A stretch of DNA of 64,000 bases from Bacteroidota bacterium (GCA_016722565.1 JADKIU010000001.1:310001-374000), one strand, 5' to 3'. Shown: positions 9,733 to 20,114, counted from the stretch's first letter. Made by a program: numbers and translations. The notes: generated by a model from the letters alone, not told the origin.

Positions 9733-12700
9733 GTGAACCGGAGATTGATAAAAATAACGTTTCCAATTTTTCTTTTGCTTAGTCTTTCTTTTTCAATCAG
9801 CGGACAGCAATTGAATATGAAGAACTTCTCAATTGAGGATGGTCTTCCTCAATCACAAATTCTAAATGCATTTCAGGATCATACAGGGGCAATTTGGTTT
9901 TCCACCAACGGTGGCGGTATTAGTTGTTATGATGGTTTGCATTTTAAAAACTTCAGTACAAAAGACGGTTTAAGGAGTAATAAAGTAAATGTTGCGCTGG
10001 AGGATAAAAACCAGGTGATTTGGATTGGCTCAGTAAAAGGACTTTCACAGTTTAAGGATAAAAAATTATTCATTGTTGATGATACCTTGCTCAATAATAA
10101 AAGCATTATGAGCATCCACGAGCAAACCAATGGAAACATCTGGTTGGGAACCTCTTCAGGGATTGTTATTTATGATGGAAAGAAATTTGTTCCTTTTGCA
10201 AAAAACGCAGAAATAGGTAACAATCAAATCGCAGCAATTAAACAGGACAGAATTGGGAATGTTTGGATTGGTACTGTATTTAATGGTGTTTACAAGTATG
10301 ATGGGACAAAGATAATTCATTTTGATAAGTCGAATGGCTTGATTGACCCCAGAACCAGAGACATTCTAATAAATGGTGGTAAAGTCTGGATTGCAACATT
10401 TCACGGAGTGAATGTATACGATCCATCCAAAGCATATGCAGGTGGATTAAAGCTGGATACATTGAAGGTAGACGAGAAACCCTATTTGGAAGGGGTGTTT
10501 CGCCTTTATAAGGATACGCATGATGCCATTTGGATGGGGAATAATGTTGGTGTTGACAAAATCAGCAATAATAAAATCAGAAGAATTACTCCGGCAAACG
10601 GCCTTTGTAATAATCGAATTTACAGTATCCTTCAGGATAAAGAAGGGAATATGTGGTTTGGTTCTTTTACCGGTGGTGTAAGCAAATATGGGAACGATCT
10701 TTTTATAAACATCAACGAAAAACATGGCTTGTCAAACAATACGGTTATGTCTTTTCTAAAAGATTCTAAAGATAATATGTGGGTTGGCACTTGGGGCGGT
10801 GGTGTTTCAAAAATCGATTTTAATGCTTTTCGAACCACAGGAGAAATAAGCATACAAAATTACGGTTCCAAAAAAGAAGAATCCGGGGTGAACAATACCT
10901 GGAGCATGTGCGAAGATAAAAAAGGAAATGTATGGTTTGGTACATCCGGTTCTGGCATTACCGTGTTCGATGGAAAATCTTTTAAGTTGTATCATTTAAA
11001 AGAAGGATTGCATGGCATTCGTATTTTATCGATGGTATGTGATAAAAAGGGAAATGTATGGATTGCGCACGAAAACGGATTGGATAAATTTGATGGAAAA
11101 ACATTTCTTCATTATAGCAGCAATCAAGGGTTTTCATCGCAAGGTGTAAACGCAATTTTTGAAGATAACCTCGGGACATTGTGGTTTGGTTCTATTGATA
11201 AAATTATCAAGTACGATGGAAAGAAATTTACCACAATTGTTCGTCCGGAAGGATTTCCTAAAATTCGAAACATTACACGTGATATTTACGGCTATACCTG
11301 GTTTAGCACGGATGCCGGTGTTTGTGTTTACAATGGAAAGACCTTTCGAACCATCACCGAAAATGATGGATTGAGTTCGAATACGGTTTATTATGTAAAA
11401 CCGGATGCGGATGGAAACTTGTGGCTGGGCACAAACAATGGAATTGATAAACTGGATCTCAATCAATTTGTAAATCAAAAAGAAATTGTATTGAAACATT
11501 ATGGTAAAGAGGAAGGTTTTATCGGATTGGAATGCAATCAGAACGCTTTTTACAAGGACATCGATGGCCGCCTCTGGATTGGAACAATTGGTGGTGTGAC
11601 GATTTATGATCCAAAACAAGAAAAGAAAAACAGTGTTGAGCCGCAAACACATATCAGCGGTATTCGTTTGTTTTTGGAAGATTTTGATTATAAAATGTAT
11701 GCAGATAGTTTGGAAAATGGATTGCCCAAAAATTTAAAACTACCGTATGATAAAAACCACTTGACATTTGATTTTATTGGAATTTCTCACACCATTCCAT
11801 CAAAGGTTCGCTATCAATATATGTTGGAAGGATTTGATGAAAGCTGGCTTCCGAAAGGAAAAGAAACGAGTACGACCTATTCGAATCTTCCATCCGGTAA
11901 ATACACATTTTTGATTAAAGCTTCAAACAATGATAGATTGTGGAATTCAAATCCGATTGCTTTCACTTTTGAAATTATTCCACCCTTCTGGAAGCGTCCT
12001 TGGTTTTTTGTATTTGCAATTGTGATTGGGGTTGGAAGTATTTTTATAACGATTAAAATTCGTACCAGAAGTTTAATTCATTCACGTAAACTCTTGGAAG
12101 AACAAGTGGCCATCAGAACAAACGAATTGTTACAGGAAAAAGAAAAACTTCAAGTTGCCTATTCTGAAATTGATGGAAAGAATAAAGACATTACTGATAG
12201 TATTCATTATGCGAAAAGAATACAAAAAGCAATCCTTCCTGCTGATGCCCTTATCAAACAATCGTTAAATGAATCCTTTGTGTTTTACCAACCCAAAGCA
12301 ATTGTAAGTGGTGATTTTTACTGGTTGGAACGTTGGGGCAATGAAATATTGTTTGCTGCAGTGGATTGCACCGGCCACGGTGTACCTGGTGCATTTATGA
12401 GTATTGTTTGTCATAATATTTTAACGCAAGCGGTGAATGTACTCGGACTTTCAAAACCTGCATTGATTTTAAATGAAACCAACTCACAGCTTTCTAAAAA
12501 ATTAAATCAAGATCCGGATGAAGCGACCGTTCGCGATGGAATGGATGTATCGCTGATTGCAATTAATTATCAGAAATTAAAAATTGAATTTGCTGGTGCC
12601 AACAATCCGCTTTGGATCATTAGGAATAATCAACTCATTCAAATCAATGGAGATAAATTTCCGATAGGTGCTTTTGTTGGAGAAGAACTTCAGAAATTTA

Positions 12701-12942
12701 CGAATCATGAATACGATTTGCAAAAAGGGGATTGCATCTACATTTTTACAGACGGATTTGCAGACCAATTTGGCGGACCGAAAGGTAAAAAATTTAAGTA
12801 CAAACAATTTGAAGCACTCTTGTTGGAAAATCACAAACAGCCGATGCAACGACAACGAATCATTTTGTCTAAAACAATAAATGATTGGATAGGAAATTTA
12901 GAGCAGATAGATGATATATTGGTAATTGGAATAAGGATTTGA
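9733..12942 (+). CDS. Beta-propeller/Y_Y_Y sensor with SpoIIE (PP2C) phosphatase output
   Basis: A 1069-residue protein starting at GTG, with a signal peptide (FPIFLLLSLSFSISGQ). Propeller repeats of the form 'GN.WIGT..GV.KYDG' fill residues about 30-640. A Y_Y_Y domain follows (about 670-745), then a membrane helix (about 750-772) and a coiled coil. The linker DITDSIHYAKRIQKAILP (about 819) leads into a SpoIIE domain with DCTGHGVPGAFMS (about 878), FTDGFADQFGG and the final IDDILVIGIRI. All metal-binding Asp motifs look intact. It should be a membrane phosphatase regulated by a periplasmic ligand and acting on a phosphoprotein such as a SiaC or anti-sigma-antagonist homologue; that target is inference. 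It is the same architecture as the truncated gene at the left edge. Confidence 0.93.
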   Translation: MNRRLIKITFPIFLLLSLSFSISGQQLNMKNFSIEDGLPQSQILNAFQDHTGAIWFSTNGGGISCYDGLHFKNFSTKDGLRSNKVNVALEDKNQVIWIGSVKGLSQFKDKKLFIVDDTLLNNKSIMSIHEQTNGNIWLGTSSGIVIYDGKKFVPFAKNAEIGNNQIAAIKQDRIGNVWIGTVFNGVYKYDGTKIIHFDKSNGLIDPRTRDILINGGKVWIATFHGVNVYDPSKAYAGGLKLDTLKVDEKPYLEGVFRLYKDTHDAIWMGNNVGVDKISNNKIRRITPANGLCNNRIYSILQDKEGNMWFGSFTGGVSKYGNDLFININEKHGLSNNTVMSFLKDSKDNMWVGTWGGGVSKIDFNAFRTTGEISIQNYGSKKEESGVNNTWSMCEDKKGNVWFGTSGSGITVFDGKSFKLYHLKEGLHGIRILSMVCDKKGNVWIAHENGLDKFDGKTFLHYSSNQGFSSQGVNAIFEDNLGTLWFGSIDKIIKYDGKKFTTIVRPEGFPKIRNITRDIYGYTWFSTDAGVCVYNGKTFRTITENDGLSSNTVYYVKPDADGNLWLGTNNGIDKLDLNQFVNQKEIVLKHYGKEEGFIGLECNQNAFYKDIDGRLWIGTIGGVTIYDPKQEKKNSVEPQTHISGIRLFLEDFDYKMYADSLENGLPKNLKLPYDKNHLTFDFIGISHTIPSKVRYQYMLEGFDESWLPKGKETSTTYSNLPSGKYTFLIKASNNDRLWNSNPIAFTFEIIPPFWKRPWFFVFAIVIGVGSIFITIKIRTRSLIHSRKLLEEQVAIRTNELLQEKEKLQVAYSEIDGKNKDITDSIHYAKRIQKAILPADALIKQSLNESFVFYQPKAIVSGDFYWLERWGNEILFAAVDCTGHGVPGAFMSIVCHNILTQAVNVLGLSKPALILNETNSQLSKKLNQDPDEATVRDGMDVSLIAINYQKLKIEFAGANNPLWIIRNNQLIQINGDKFPIGAFVGEELQKFTNHEYDLQKGDCIYIFTDGFADQFGGPKGKKFKYKQFEALLLENHKQPMQRQRIILSKTINDWIGNLEQIDDILVIGIRI

Positions 12943-13034
12943 TAGGACTTTTATTTGGTCTGTCGCGGATAATTTATCAGAATTACCGCACACGTTTTAG
13001 CACATTCACTGCCGAATCGTTTTACTTTATTTGA

Positions 13035-14069
13035 ATGAAAAAAAACAGACGACAATTTATCACCACTGCTGCTTTGGCTTCCCTTTCCATTCCATTTCTT
13101 GGGATGAAGGAATCCACATTGCAAAATGATCCATTAAGTCTGTTGCAACTAAAACCTGCTGCTTTAAAAACCGGAGACACCATTGCGATTAGCTCACCGG
13201 CAGGCGCTGTATGGGATGAAACACAAGTAGACAAGTTTGTTTCCATCCTGGAAAATTCTGGCTTTCAAGTAAAAAGAGGTCAAACACTTAAAGAAAAGTC
13301 AGGCTATTTTGCCGGATCGGATGACTTGCGTGCCAATGAAATAAATAATTTTTTTGCAGATAAATATGTGAATGCCATTTTCTGCATGAAAGGTGGTTGG
13401 GGTTGTGCAAGAATATTGGACAAGCTGAATTACGATGTGATTAAGAATAACCCGAAAGTAATCATGGGATTTAGTGATATTACTTCGTTGTTGATTGCGA
13501 TCCACGCAAAAACAGGATTAGTTACCTATCATGGACCCGTAGGAAATAGTGGATGGAATGACTTTACCGTAAAATACGTAAAAGGGGTTTTGGTGGATAA
13601 AGAACAAATGGTGTATGGCTATCCGACTGAGGATGCAGATAAACCGTATACCCTTACAAATGGAAAAACACAAGGTGTATTGGTTGGCGGAAACTTAACA
13701 GTATTAGCAGGAATGATGGGTTCAATTTATTTGCCCGATTGGAAAAATAAAATTCTTTTTTTGGAAGAAACCGGAGAAGAGCCCTATCGTGTTGATCGAA
13801 TGCTGACGCAACTGAAATTAGCCGGAGTGCTTGACAACATCAGCGGATTTGTTTTTGGCAAATGTGTAAAGTGTGATGCCGAAGAACCGGAAAAAGCATT
13901 TACCTTAAAACAAGTATTGGAACAACATATACAACCTTTAGGAATTCCTGCTTTTTATGGAGCAATGATAGGGCATATCGTCAATAAGTATACCCTTCCA
14001 ATTGGAGTTAAAGCAGAAATGGATGCGACAAGTTGTAACTTAAAACTTTTAGAATCCGCAGTGAGTTAG
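13035..14069 (+). CDS. LD-carboxypeptidase (peptidase family S66)
   Basis: A 344-residue protein with the S66 catalytic triad: Ser147 in MGFSDITSLL, Glu244 in LFLEETGEEPYRVDR, and His314 in MIGHIVNKYTLPIG. The conserved start of the domain (GDTIAISSPAG) and the FCMKGGWGCARIL segment also fit. The N-terminus (KKNRRQFITTAALASLSIPF) has a twin-arginine pattern followed by a hydrophobic stretch, so Tat-dependent export or membrane anchoring is likely. E. coli LdcA is cytoplasmic. By family it removes the terminal D-Ala from murein tetrapeptides, or acts on related amide bonds. It lies between two SpoIIE phosphatase genes on the same strand. Confidence 0.9.
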   Translation: MKKNRRQFITTAALASLSIPFLGMKESTLQNDPLSLLQLKPAALKTGDTIAISSPAGAVWDETQVDKFVSILENSGFQVKRGQTLKEKSGYFAGSDDLRANEINNFFADKYVNAIFCMKGGWGCARILDKLNYDVIKNNPKVIMGFSDITSLLIAIHAKTGLVTYHGPVGNSGWNDFTVKYVKGVLVDKEQMVYGYPTEDADKPYTLTNGKTQGVLVGGNLTVLAGMMGSIYLPDWKNKILFLEETGEEPYRVDRMLTQLKLAGVLDNISGFVFGKCVKCDAEEPEKAFTLKQVLEQHIQPLGIPAFYGAMIGHIVNKYTLPIGVKAEMDATSCNLKLLESAVS

Positions 14070-14099
14070 TTTTAGTTATGGACCATTTAATTTAAGTTA

Positions 14100-16313
14100 G
14101 TGAAACAGAAATTTAAAATCGTATTTATTTTCTTTTTTCTCTTTACTTTAATTTGTAAAGCAGGAGATTATGAAAAGATAGATAGCTTAAAAGCTGTTTA
14201 TGATCAAACAACCGATCCGTTGGACAAATTCAATACGGGCTATCGGATTGTTCGTGCCTTGGCGTTGAAAAGAGGAGGCGGGATAAACGAATATTATCAA
14301 AAATGTAGCGAAATCAATTCACAGTTGAATACTCCAGCTTTAGCAGCAAAACTGGAGTTTATGAAAGCGCTGAGCTATTTTAACGACAACGAAAATGCAA
14401 AAACTAGTGATGCCTTAAAAATTTCCATTCCGTTGTTGATTGAAAATAATTTAAAAGAGGAGTTGGCGGATGCTTATAGTTTGCAAGGATTAAATTGTAT
14501 TGCACTCAGTGAATACATTCGTTCAATCGAAAGTTTTGAGAAATCAAATACCTTATGTGTGGAGTTAAACGAACAAATTCAAATTTGTGAAAACAATTTG
14601 TATTTGGGACGTAACTATGAAAGCATGGGTAACAATACCAAAGCATTAAAATGTTATCAGAATGCATTGAGTATTGCAGAAAATTTAAAAAAGGACCGTT
14701 TGTTGGCGGAAGCCAAATTGTGTATCGGAGCGCTATACTCTGATGGCATCAATCAAAAATTAGGAACAGAATATCTCTCGAAAGCCGCAGAAGAAGCAGA
14801 GAAGCTACAAGACACCTCTCTGTTGATTAGCACTTACATCTACCTTGCGAACAGTTATTACTATAACAAAGAATATACATCTGCACTCAAGATGTATGAG
14901 AAAGTGAAAACGATTTGCACGAAATACGGTAGTCGGAATACCTATGCAGGTACACTTGGAAATATGGGCAACGTATATGCCGACATGGGCAATACAGAGA
15001 AAGCAATGGAGTTGCAGTTGGAGGCAGTAAGAATATTTGATGAGATTGGAGATAAACAAGGGCTCACAATTTGTTACAGCGCTATTGGCATTGATTATCT
15101 CAACATGAAGGAGTATGAAAAGGCCTTGGAGTATTTTAATAAGTCGCTACCGATGGCCCAAGAAATGCAATCGCTGGAAGATTTGATAGAAATACATTTG
15201 AATCTTTCTCGCTTGTTTGAAGAAACAAAAGATTTTGAAAAAGCATACCTCAACTATAAATTATATAAACAATACAGCGACTCCGTTTATAACAGCAGTA
15301 ATTCTCAAAAACTGACCGAATTAGAATTGAACTATCAATTCGAGAGCAAACAAAAAGAAGCGGCATTGATGCAGCAACTCGCAAATGAACGTTTCAGCAG
15401 AACTATTTATGCCGCTATTGCTTGCGGATTAGTGTTGTTAATCATTGTGTTTTTAGTTGTGAGAGCAAATCGTCAACGGAAAAAAGCAAATGAACAATTA
15501 ACCATTTCTAACAATGCAATCCGTTTACAAAAAGAAGAATTAGAAAATCATAAAAAAGAAATCACCGATAGTATCAACTATGCAAAACGAATTCAGGAAT
15601 CGATTCTTCCTCCAGATGCTTATTGGAAAAATATGTTGCCGGATAGTTTTATTTTTTATCGCCCGAAAGACATTGTGAGTGGAGACTTTTATTGGATTGA
15701 ACAAAAAAATGATTCTGTTTGTTTTGCAGCTGTTGATTGCACAGGCCATGGCGTTCCGGGGGCATTGATGAGTGTTGTTGGATTTAACTTGTTGACGCAA
15801 GCTGTGAACGAAATGAATTTGACAATTCCTTCGGAGATTTTAAAACATCTTGATTATGGTGTTACAAAAACATTGCGTCAGTCGAGTGATGGCAAAGGCG
15901 TAAAAGATGGAATGGATTTATCCTTGTGTTCTTTAAATTTAAAAACAAATGTTTTGCAATATGCAGGTGCATTCAATTCATTGTATTATATCAGCGGTGG
16001 AAAATTTCATGAAATTAAAGCGGATAAATTTCCCATAGGTGTTAATTTGGACGGCAAAGTAGATGAGTACACGAATCATTCCATATCGCTTCAAAAGGGC
16101 GACTGTATCTACCTTTTCAGTGATGGGTATGCTGATCAATTTGGTGGACCCAAAGGAAAAAAATATAAATACAATCAATTAAAGGAGTTGCTACATAAAA
16201 TTTATTTACTTCCAATTGATGAACAACACCAACAACTTTCTCGTGCATTTGATGCATGGAAAGGAGATTTGGAACAGGTTGATGATGTTGTGATTATTGG
16301 TGTCCGCGTTTAA
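14100..16313 (+). CDS. TPR-domain membrane protein with SpoIIE (PP2C) phosphatase
   Basis: A 737-residue protein starting at GTG 30 nt after the LD-carboxypeptidase stop, so probably co-transcribed. After a signal peptide (IVFIFFFLFTLICKAG) come about nine TPR-like repeats (residues about 60-390), a coiled coil, and a membrane helix (about 436-458, IYAAIACGLVLLIIVFLVV). A second coiled coil follows, then the linker EITDSINYAKRIQESILP (about 487) and a SpoIIE domain with DCTGHGVPGALMS (about 546), FSDGYADQFGG and VDDVVIIGVRV. The metal-binding motifs are intact. The TPR part would lie in the periplasm and the phosphatase in the cytoplasm. The role is probably signalling, by analogy with SiaA or RsbU; target and signal are unknown. 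Confidence 0.92.
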   Translation: MKQKFKIVFIFFFLFTLICKAGDYEKIDSLKAVYDQTTDPLDKFNTGYRIVRALALKRGGGINEYYQKCSEINSQLNTPALAAKLEFMKALSYFNDNENAKTSDALKISIPLLIENNLKEELADAYSLQGLNCIALSEYIRSIESFEKSNTLCVELNEQIQICENNLYLGRNYESMGNNTKALKCYQNALSIAENLKKDRLLAEAKLCIGALYSDGINQKLGTEYLSKAAEEAEKLQDTSLLISTYIYLANSYYYNKEYTSALKMYEKVKTICTKYGSRNTYAGTLGNMGNVYADMGNTEKAMELQLEAVRIFDEIGDKQGLTICYSAIGIDYLNMKEYEKALEYFNKSLPMAQEMQSLEDLIEIHLNLSRLFEETKDFEKAYLNYKLYKQYSDSVYNSSNSQKLTELELNYQFESKQKEAALMQQLANERFSRTIYAAIACGLVLLIIVFLVVRANRQRKKANEQLTISNNAIRLQKEELENHKKEITDSINYAKRIQESILPPDAYWKNMLPDSFIFYRPKDIVSGDFYWIEQKNDSVCFAAVDCTGHGVPGALMSVVGFNLLTQAVNEMNLTIPSEILKHLDYGVTKTLRQSSDGKGVKDGMDLSLCSLNLKTNVLQYAGAFNSLYYISGGKFHEIKADKFPIGVNLDGKVDEYTNHSISLQKGDCIYLFSDGYADQFGGPKGKKYKYNQLKELLHKIYLLPIDEQHQQLSRAFDAWKGDLEQVDDVVIIGVRV

Positions 16314-16317
16314 TCTT

Positions 16318-16354
16318 ACCCCCAGCCTCTCTCCTTGATGAAGGTGAGGGGGTT
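16318..16354. repeat. Dispersed C-rich/G-rich imperfect inverted repeat
   Basis: CCCCCAGCCTCT...TCCTT then AAGGTGAGGGGG forms an imperfect hairpin just after the SpoIIE stop codon. It resembles the reverse complement of the element at 23109-23140 (CCCCAGCCCTTCTCCTT). Similar short intergenic elements are common in Bacteroidota genomes. It may also act as a weak terminator, but no T-run follows. Confidence 0.5.
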
Positions 16355-16522
16355 GAAATTTTCGTTTTGAGTAGTAAACAAAAAATCCACATTCATCGAC
16401 ACTACATTATTATTAGTACACCGTTTCCTTCCCTCCGACATAATTATTACTTTTTCTGAAACCCTTTCATAATCGTGGCGTTAAAGCAGGTAGTTCTTAA
16501 TTTATTGTTCTAATTTAAAAAC

Positions 16523-16528
16523 GGAGGT
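16523..16528 (+). promoter_or_regulatory. Strong Shine-Dalgarno sequence
   Basis: GGAGGT lies 4 nt before the ATG of the SprB-repeat surface protein. Most genes in this window have no recognisable Shine-Dalgarno site, as is usual in Bacteroidota, so this one stands out and supports the chosen start. Confidence 0.6.
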
Positions 16529-16532
16529 CCCC

Positions 16533-19500
16533 ATGGAATCTAAACTACTTACCAGACTCCTTACTTGGCTTAGCTTTATTTTAATGTTTATCCAAACATC
16601 GAACGAAGCTTTTGCCTCGCATGCCCAAAGCGCTGATATCACGTATCGCTGCTTGGGCGGAAATCAATACGAGATATCGCTCTCTTTCTATCGCGATTGT
16701 GCCGGTGTGGCAGCACCGGGAACTGTAACTCTTAACTTAGCGTCTGCCTCTTGTGGTCAAAACTATAATTTAACACTTAACCAAATACCAGGAACAGGAA
16801 TAGATGTATCACCAATTTGCTCAGCCTTTAATACCGAATGCTCCGGAGGGACTTACCCCGGTGTGCAAGAATACATCTATCGCGGAATCACTACGCTTCC
16901 TGCCAGTTGTACCGACTGGGTATTCAGCTTTTCGCTTTGTTGTCGTAATGCCACAATAGGCACCATCCTCAATCCATCTGCTGAAAACATTTATGTGGAA
17001 GCAACATTGGATAATTTAAATTTCCCTTGCAATAGTTCTCCTAATTTTTCGAATGCCCCAATTCCTTTTGTTTGTTCAAATCAACCGTATTGTTTTAACA
17101 ATGGCTCATCAGATATTGATGGCGATTCGTTATACTTTACTTTAATTACACCTCAAACAAGTGCAACAACAACCATTACCTATCTAACACCTTATTCTGC
17201 AGCGCAACCTTTAGCGTCATCTCCTGCAGTTACATTTAATAATTTAACAGGTGATATGTGCATGACTCCTACCATGCTTCAGGTAACTGTTTTTGCTGTA
17301 TTAGTTCAAGAGTATCGAAATGAAATACTCGTTGGAAGTGTAATGCGTGACATTCAACTTAGAACCATTACATGTACAAACAACAATCCATATGTTGCAG
17401 GAATTAATAACACCGGTATTTATACATTGAATGCATGTGCCGGTGCACCAATTAATTTTACAATCGATACGTATGATCCGGATGCTACTCAAAATGTTTC
17501 CATTGTTTGGAACAGTGGTATTGCCGGTGCATCATTTACAACAACAGGTGGAGCGCGTCCTACAGCTACTTTTACATGGACTCCAACAACTGCTGATATT
17601 AGTACTGCGAGTCATTGTTTTACAATCACTGTACAAGATGACAATTGCCCTTACAATGGAAGTCAAACATTTTCTTTTTGTATTACTGTTACCGGAATTG
17701 AATTAACAACAACCAGTAGTCCGGCCAATTGCAATGCGTCCAACGGTACAGCCGATGTATCAGTCATTTCAGGAACCGGTCCTTATACCTATTTATGGTC
17801 GAGTGGTGGAACTACACCAAGTGAAAACGGGCTTGCTGCAGGAACTTATACGGTGAGTGTTTCAGGTGCTGATGGCTGTGTGAGCACAGCTACTTCTACT
17901 GTTGCCGTTGGTTCTGCTCCCGGAAACATTACCATGAATGGAACCAATGTTTCTTGTTTTGGTGGCAACAATGGTTCTGCTACAGCCAATGCGAGTGGTG
18001 GAACTCCTCCCTATACTTATTTATGGAGCAATGGTTCAACGGCTGTTACTGCATCCGGTTTAACTGCCGGTGTCTATTTTGTAACAGTAACTACAGCCAG
18101 CGGATGTGTGAAGAATGATACAATTACCATTACACAACCTGCAACACCACTTACGTTCACAACCTCACAAACAAATATTTCTTGTTTCGGATTAAACAAT
18201 GGAACGGCAAATGCTGTGACATCAGGTGGTACAGGTCCATACACATTTATGTGGAATACAACACCCATTCAAACAACAGCGACTGCCGTAAATTTAAATC
18301 CTGGCATTTATTCCATTGTGGTAACCGATGATAATGGTTGTACAAGTTCTTCCACTGTTAACATCACCGAACCGAATGCATTAACAGCAAACGCAATGAT
18401 CATCAACCATGTTACTTGTAACGGAATGGCAGATGGATTTGCAACAGTTGGCGCATCCGGTGGTACAGGAATGTACAACTACATGTGGAACACAACTCCT
18501 TCCAGTTTATTACAAACCATTTCCGGTTTGACGCCAGGAAATTATACAGCAACCGTTTCCGATGCGAACAATTGTACTGCAACTTCTTCCATCACGATTA
18601 CTGAACCTCCTGCGTTAACCATTTCAGCAGCAGGATTGCCTGTTACTTGTAATGGGTTGGCAAACGGACAAGGTATTGTTATTCCTGCCGGTGGTACTCC
18701 AACGTATACCTATCAATGGTTACCTATTGGTGGAACAGCAGCAAGTACCATCGCCTTAGGCCCTGGAACATACACTGCAACAGCAACCGATGCAAACGGT
18801 TGTACCATTACAGCAACGGTTACCATTGTGGAACCATCTCCGGTAGTTACTTCTGCAACGGGCAGTACCACCATTTGTTCCGGACAATCCACAACCATTT
18901 TAGGAAGTGCAACCGGTGGAACCGGAGCATATACATTCAATTGGACAGGAGTGGGTACTGGTGCAACACAAACGGTCAGTCCGACAATGAACACTGTGTA
19001 CAGCGTTATTGCTACCGATGCAAACGGTTGTGCCGGAACGTTGGCAAACGTTACCGTTAATGTTACTTCATTAACTTTAGCGAACTTAACAGTTTCGCCA
19101 GCAGCAGCAATTTGTACAGGAAATACAGCCACCATTTCTTCCAGCGTTTTTGGAAGTACCGGTCCGGTTACCATTAACTGGAGCGGTGGATTGGGTGCCG
19201 GAAACGGGCCGTTTACTGTTGCTCCAACCACCACAACCACCTATGTTGTTACTGTTACTGATGCATGTGGAAACACCGTTACATCCAGCGTACCGGTGAC
19301 TGTTCATCCGTTACCTGTGATTGCATTGTCACCACAATCCATCGAAAGTTGTGAGCAAGCAACTCTAACATTTGTAGACAACTCTACAACGAATGCAGGT
19401 GCTAGTTATAGTTGGTCGTTTGGTGATGGAAATACATCCAATCAGGTGAGTCCTATGAATACGTATACCAATAGCGGAACGTATACCATTAACGTTACGG

Positions 19501-20096
19501 TTACTTCTCCTTTCGGATGTGTGAATACGGCTTCAACAACCAGTACGGTGATTGTAAATCCCGGAACGATTGCTCAATTTACATTCGAAGGAATGGATGG
19601 AACAGCAATCAATCCGTTGTACCATTTTTTTGATCAATCCAGCAATGCGGCTACTCGTGTTTGGAATTTTGGTGACGGAACCACTTCTACAGCCTTGAAT
19701 CCACAACACCTTTATCCAGGCAAAGGACTGTATACTGTTTCTTTGGTAACCACCACTACAGCCGGTTGTACCGATTCGGTATCCATGCAAGTGGAAGTTC
19801 TTCCCATCTTTACATTATACATTCCAAATGCATTTACTCCGGATGGAAACGGAACCAACGATTTCTTTATGCCGAAAGGTGTTGAGATCAGTGAATTCAC
19901 CATGATGATTTTTGATAGATGGGGTGAATTGATTTTCCAAACCGATGACCTTGATAAAGGTTGGGATGGTAAAGCCAATAACGGGGATAAAGTTGCACAG
20001 CAAGGAGTATACGTTTACAAAATTGCAGTGCGCGATTTCTCTCAAAAATATCACGATTATACCGGTCACGTCACCTTGCTTGCTAGTAACGAATAG
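16533..20096 (+). CDS. Large SprB-repeat/PKD surface protein with gliding-motility-type C-terminal (type B) sorting domain
   Basis: A 1187-residue secreted protein. A signal region (LLTWLSFILMFIQTSNEAFASHA) precedes an N-terminal module rich in cysteines (about 30-390). Five SprB-type repeats follow (about 400-770), each with a core such as GGT.PYTYLW and ending in GTYTV.V.D..GC. Then come Ig/PKD-like modules (about 770-1090; YSWSFGDGN, RVWNFGDGT). The end (YIPNAFTPDGNGTNDFF, then MIFDRWGELIFQT, then GWDGK and GVYVYKI) is the gliding_CTERM/CHU_C type B sorting domain used by T9SS. SprB itself is a mobile gliding adhesin; this smaller protein is probably a surface adhesin or filament, and a direct role in gliding is inference. 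Nearly all repeats contain paired Cys residues. It lies between two TPR/SpoIIE genes. Confidence 0.92.
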   Translation: MESKLLTRLLTWLSFILMFIQTSNEAFASHAQSADITYRCLGGNQYEISLSFYRDCAGVAAPGTVTLNLASASCGQNYNLTLNQIPGTGIDVSPICSAFNTECSGGTYPGVQEYIYRGITTLPASCTDWVFSFSLCCRNATIGTILNPSAENIYVEATLDNLNFPCNSSPNFSNAPIPFVCSNQPYCFNNGSSDIDGDSLYFTLITPQTSATTTITYLTPYSAAQPLASSPAVTFNNLTGDMCMTPTMLQVTVFAVLVQEYRNEILVGSVMRDIQLRTITCTNNNPYVAGINNTGIYTLNACAGAPINFTIDTYDPDATQNVSIVWNSGIAGASFTTTGGARPTATFTWTPTTADISTASHCFTITVQDDNCPYNGSQTFSFCITVTGIELTTTSSPANCNASNGTADVSVISGTGPYTYLWSSGGTTPSENGLAAGTYTVSVSGADGCVSTATSTVAVGSAPGNITMNGTNVSCFGGNNGSATANASGGTPPYTYLWSNGSTAVTASGLTAGVYFVTVTTASGCVKNDTITITQPATPLTFTTSQTNISCFGLNNGTANAVTSGGTGPYTFMWNTTPIQTTATAVNLNPGIYSIVVTDDNGCTSSSTVNITEPNALTANAMIINHVTCNGMADGFATVGASGGTGMYNYMWNTTPSSLLQTISGLTPGNYTATVSDANNCTATSSITITEPPALTISAAGLPVTCNGLANGQGIVIPAGGTPTYTYQWLPIGGTAASTIALGPGTYTATATDANGCTITATVTIVEPSPVVTSATGSTTICSGQSTTILGSATGGTGAYTFNWTGVGTGATQTVSPTMNTVYSVIATDANGCAGTLANVTVNVTSLTLANLTVSPAAAICTGNTATISSSVFGSTGPVTINWSGGLGAGNGPFTVAPTTTTTYVVTVTDACGNTVTSSVPVTVHPLPVIALSPQSIESCEQATLTFVDNSTTNAGASYSWSFGDGNTSNQVSPMNTYTNSGTYTINVTVTSPFGCVNTASTTSTVIVNPGTIAQFTFEGMDGTAINPLYHFFDQSSNAATRVWNFGDGTTSTALNPQHLYPGKGLYTVSLVTTTTAGCTDSVSMQVEVLPIFTLYIPNAFTPDGNGTNDFFMPKGVEISEFTMMIFDRWGELIFQTDDLDKGWDGKANNGDKVAQQGVYVYKIAVRDFSQKYHDYTGHVTLLASNE

Positions 20097-20114
20097 ATAA
20101 ATTAGAACTAAATG

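Noticed and set aside
11134..11652. 172-codon antisense frame inside the propeller sensor gene
   Set aside because: No domain, no ribosome site, and the plus strand is clearly coding with conserved repeats.
17700..18840. Repeated DNA considered as a CRISPR-like array
   Set aside because: Repeat units are long, divergent at DNA level and in frame; they encode SprB protein repeats.
18713..19240. Long antisense frame in the SprB-repeat gene
   Set aside because: It is opposite a repetitive Thr/Gly-rich coding region. Such composition gives open antisense frames, and the product has no signal or domain.
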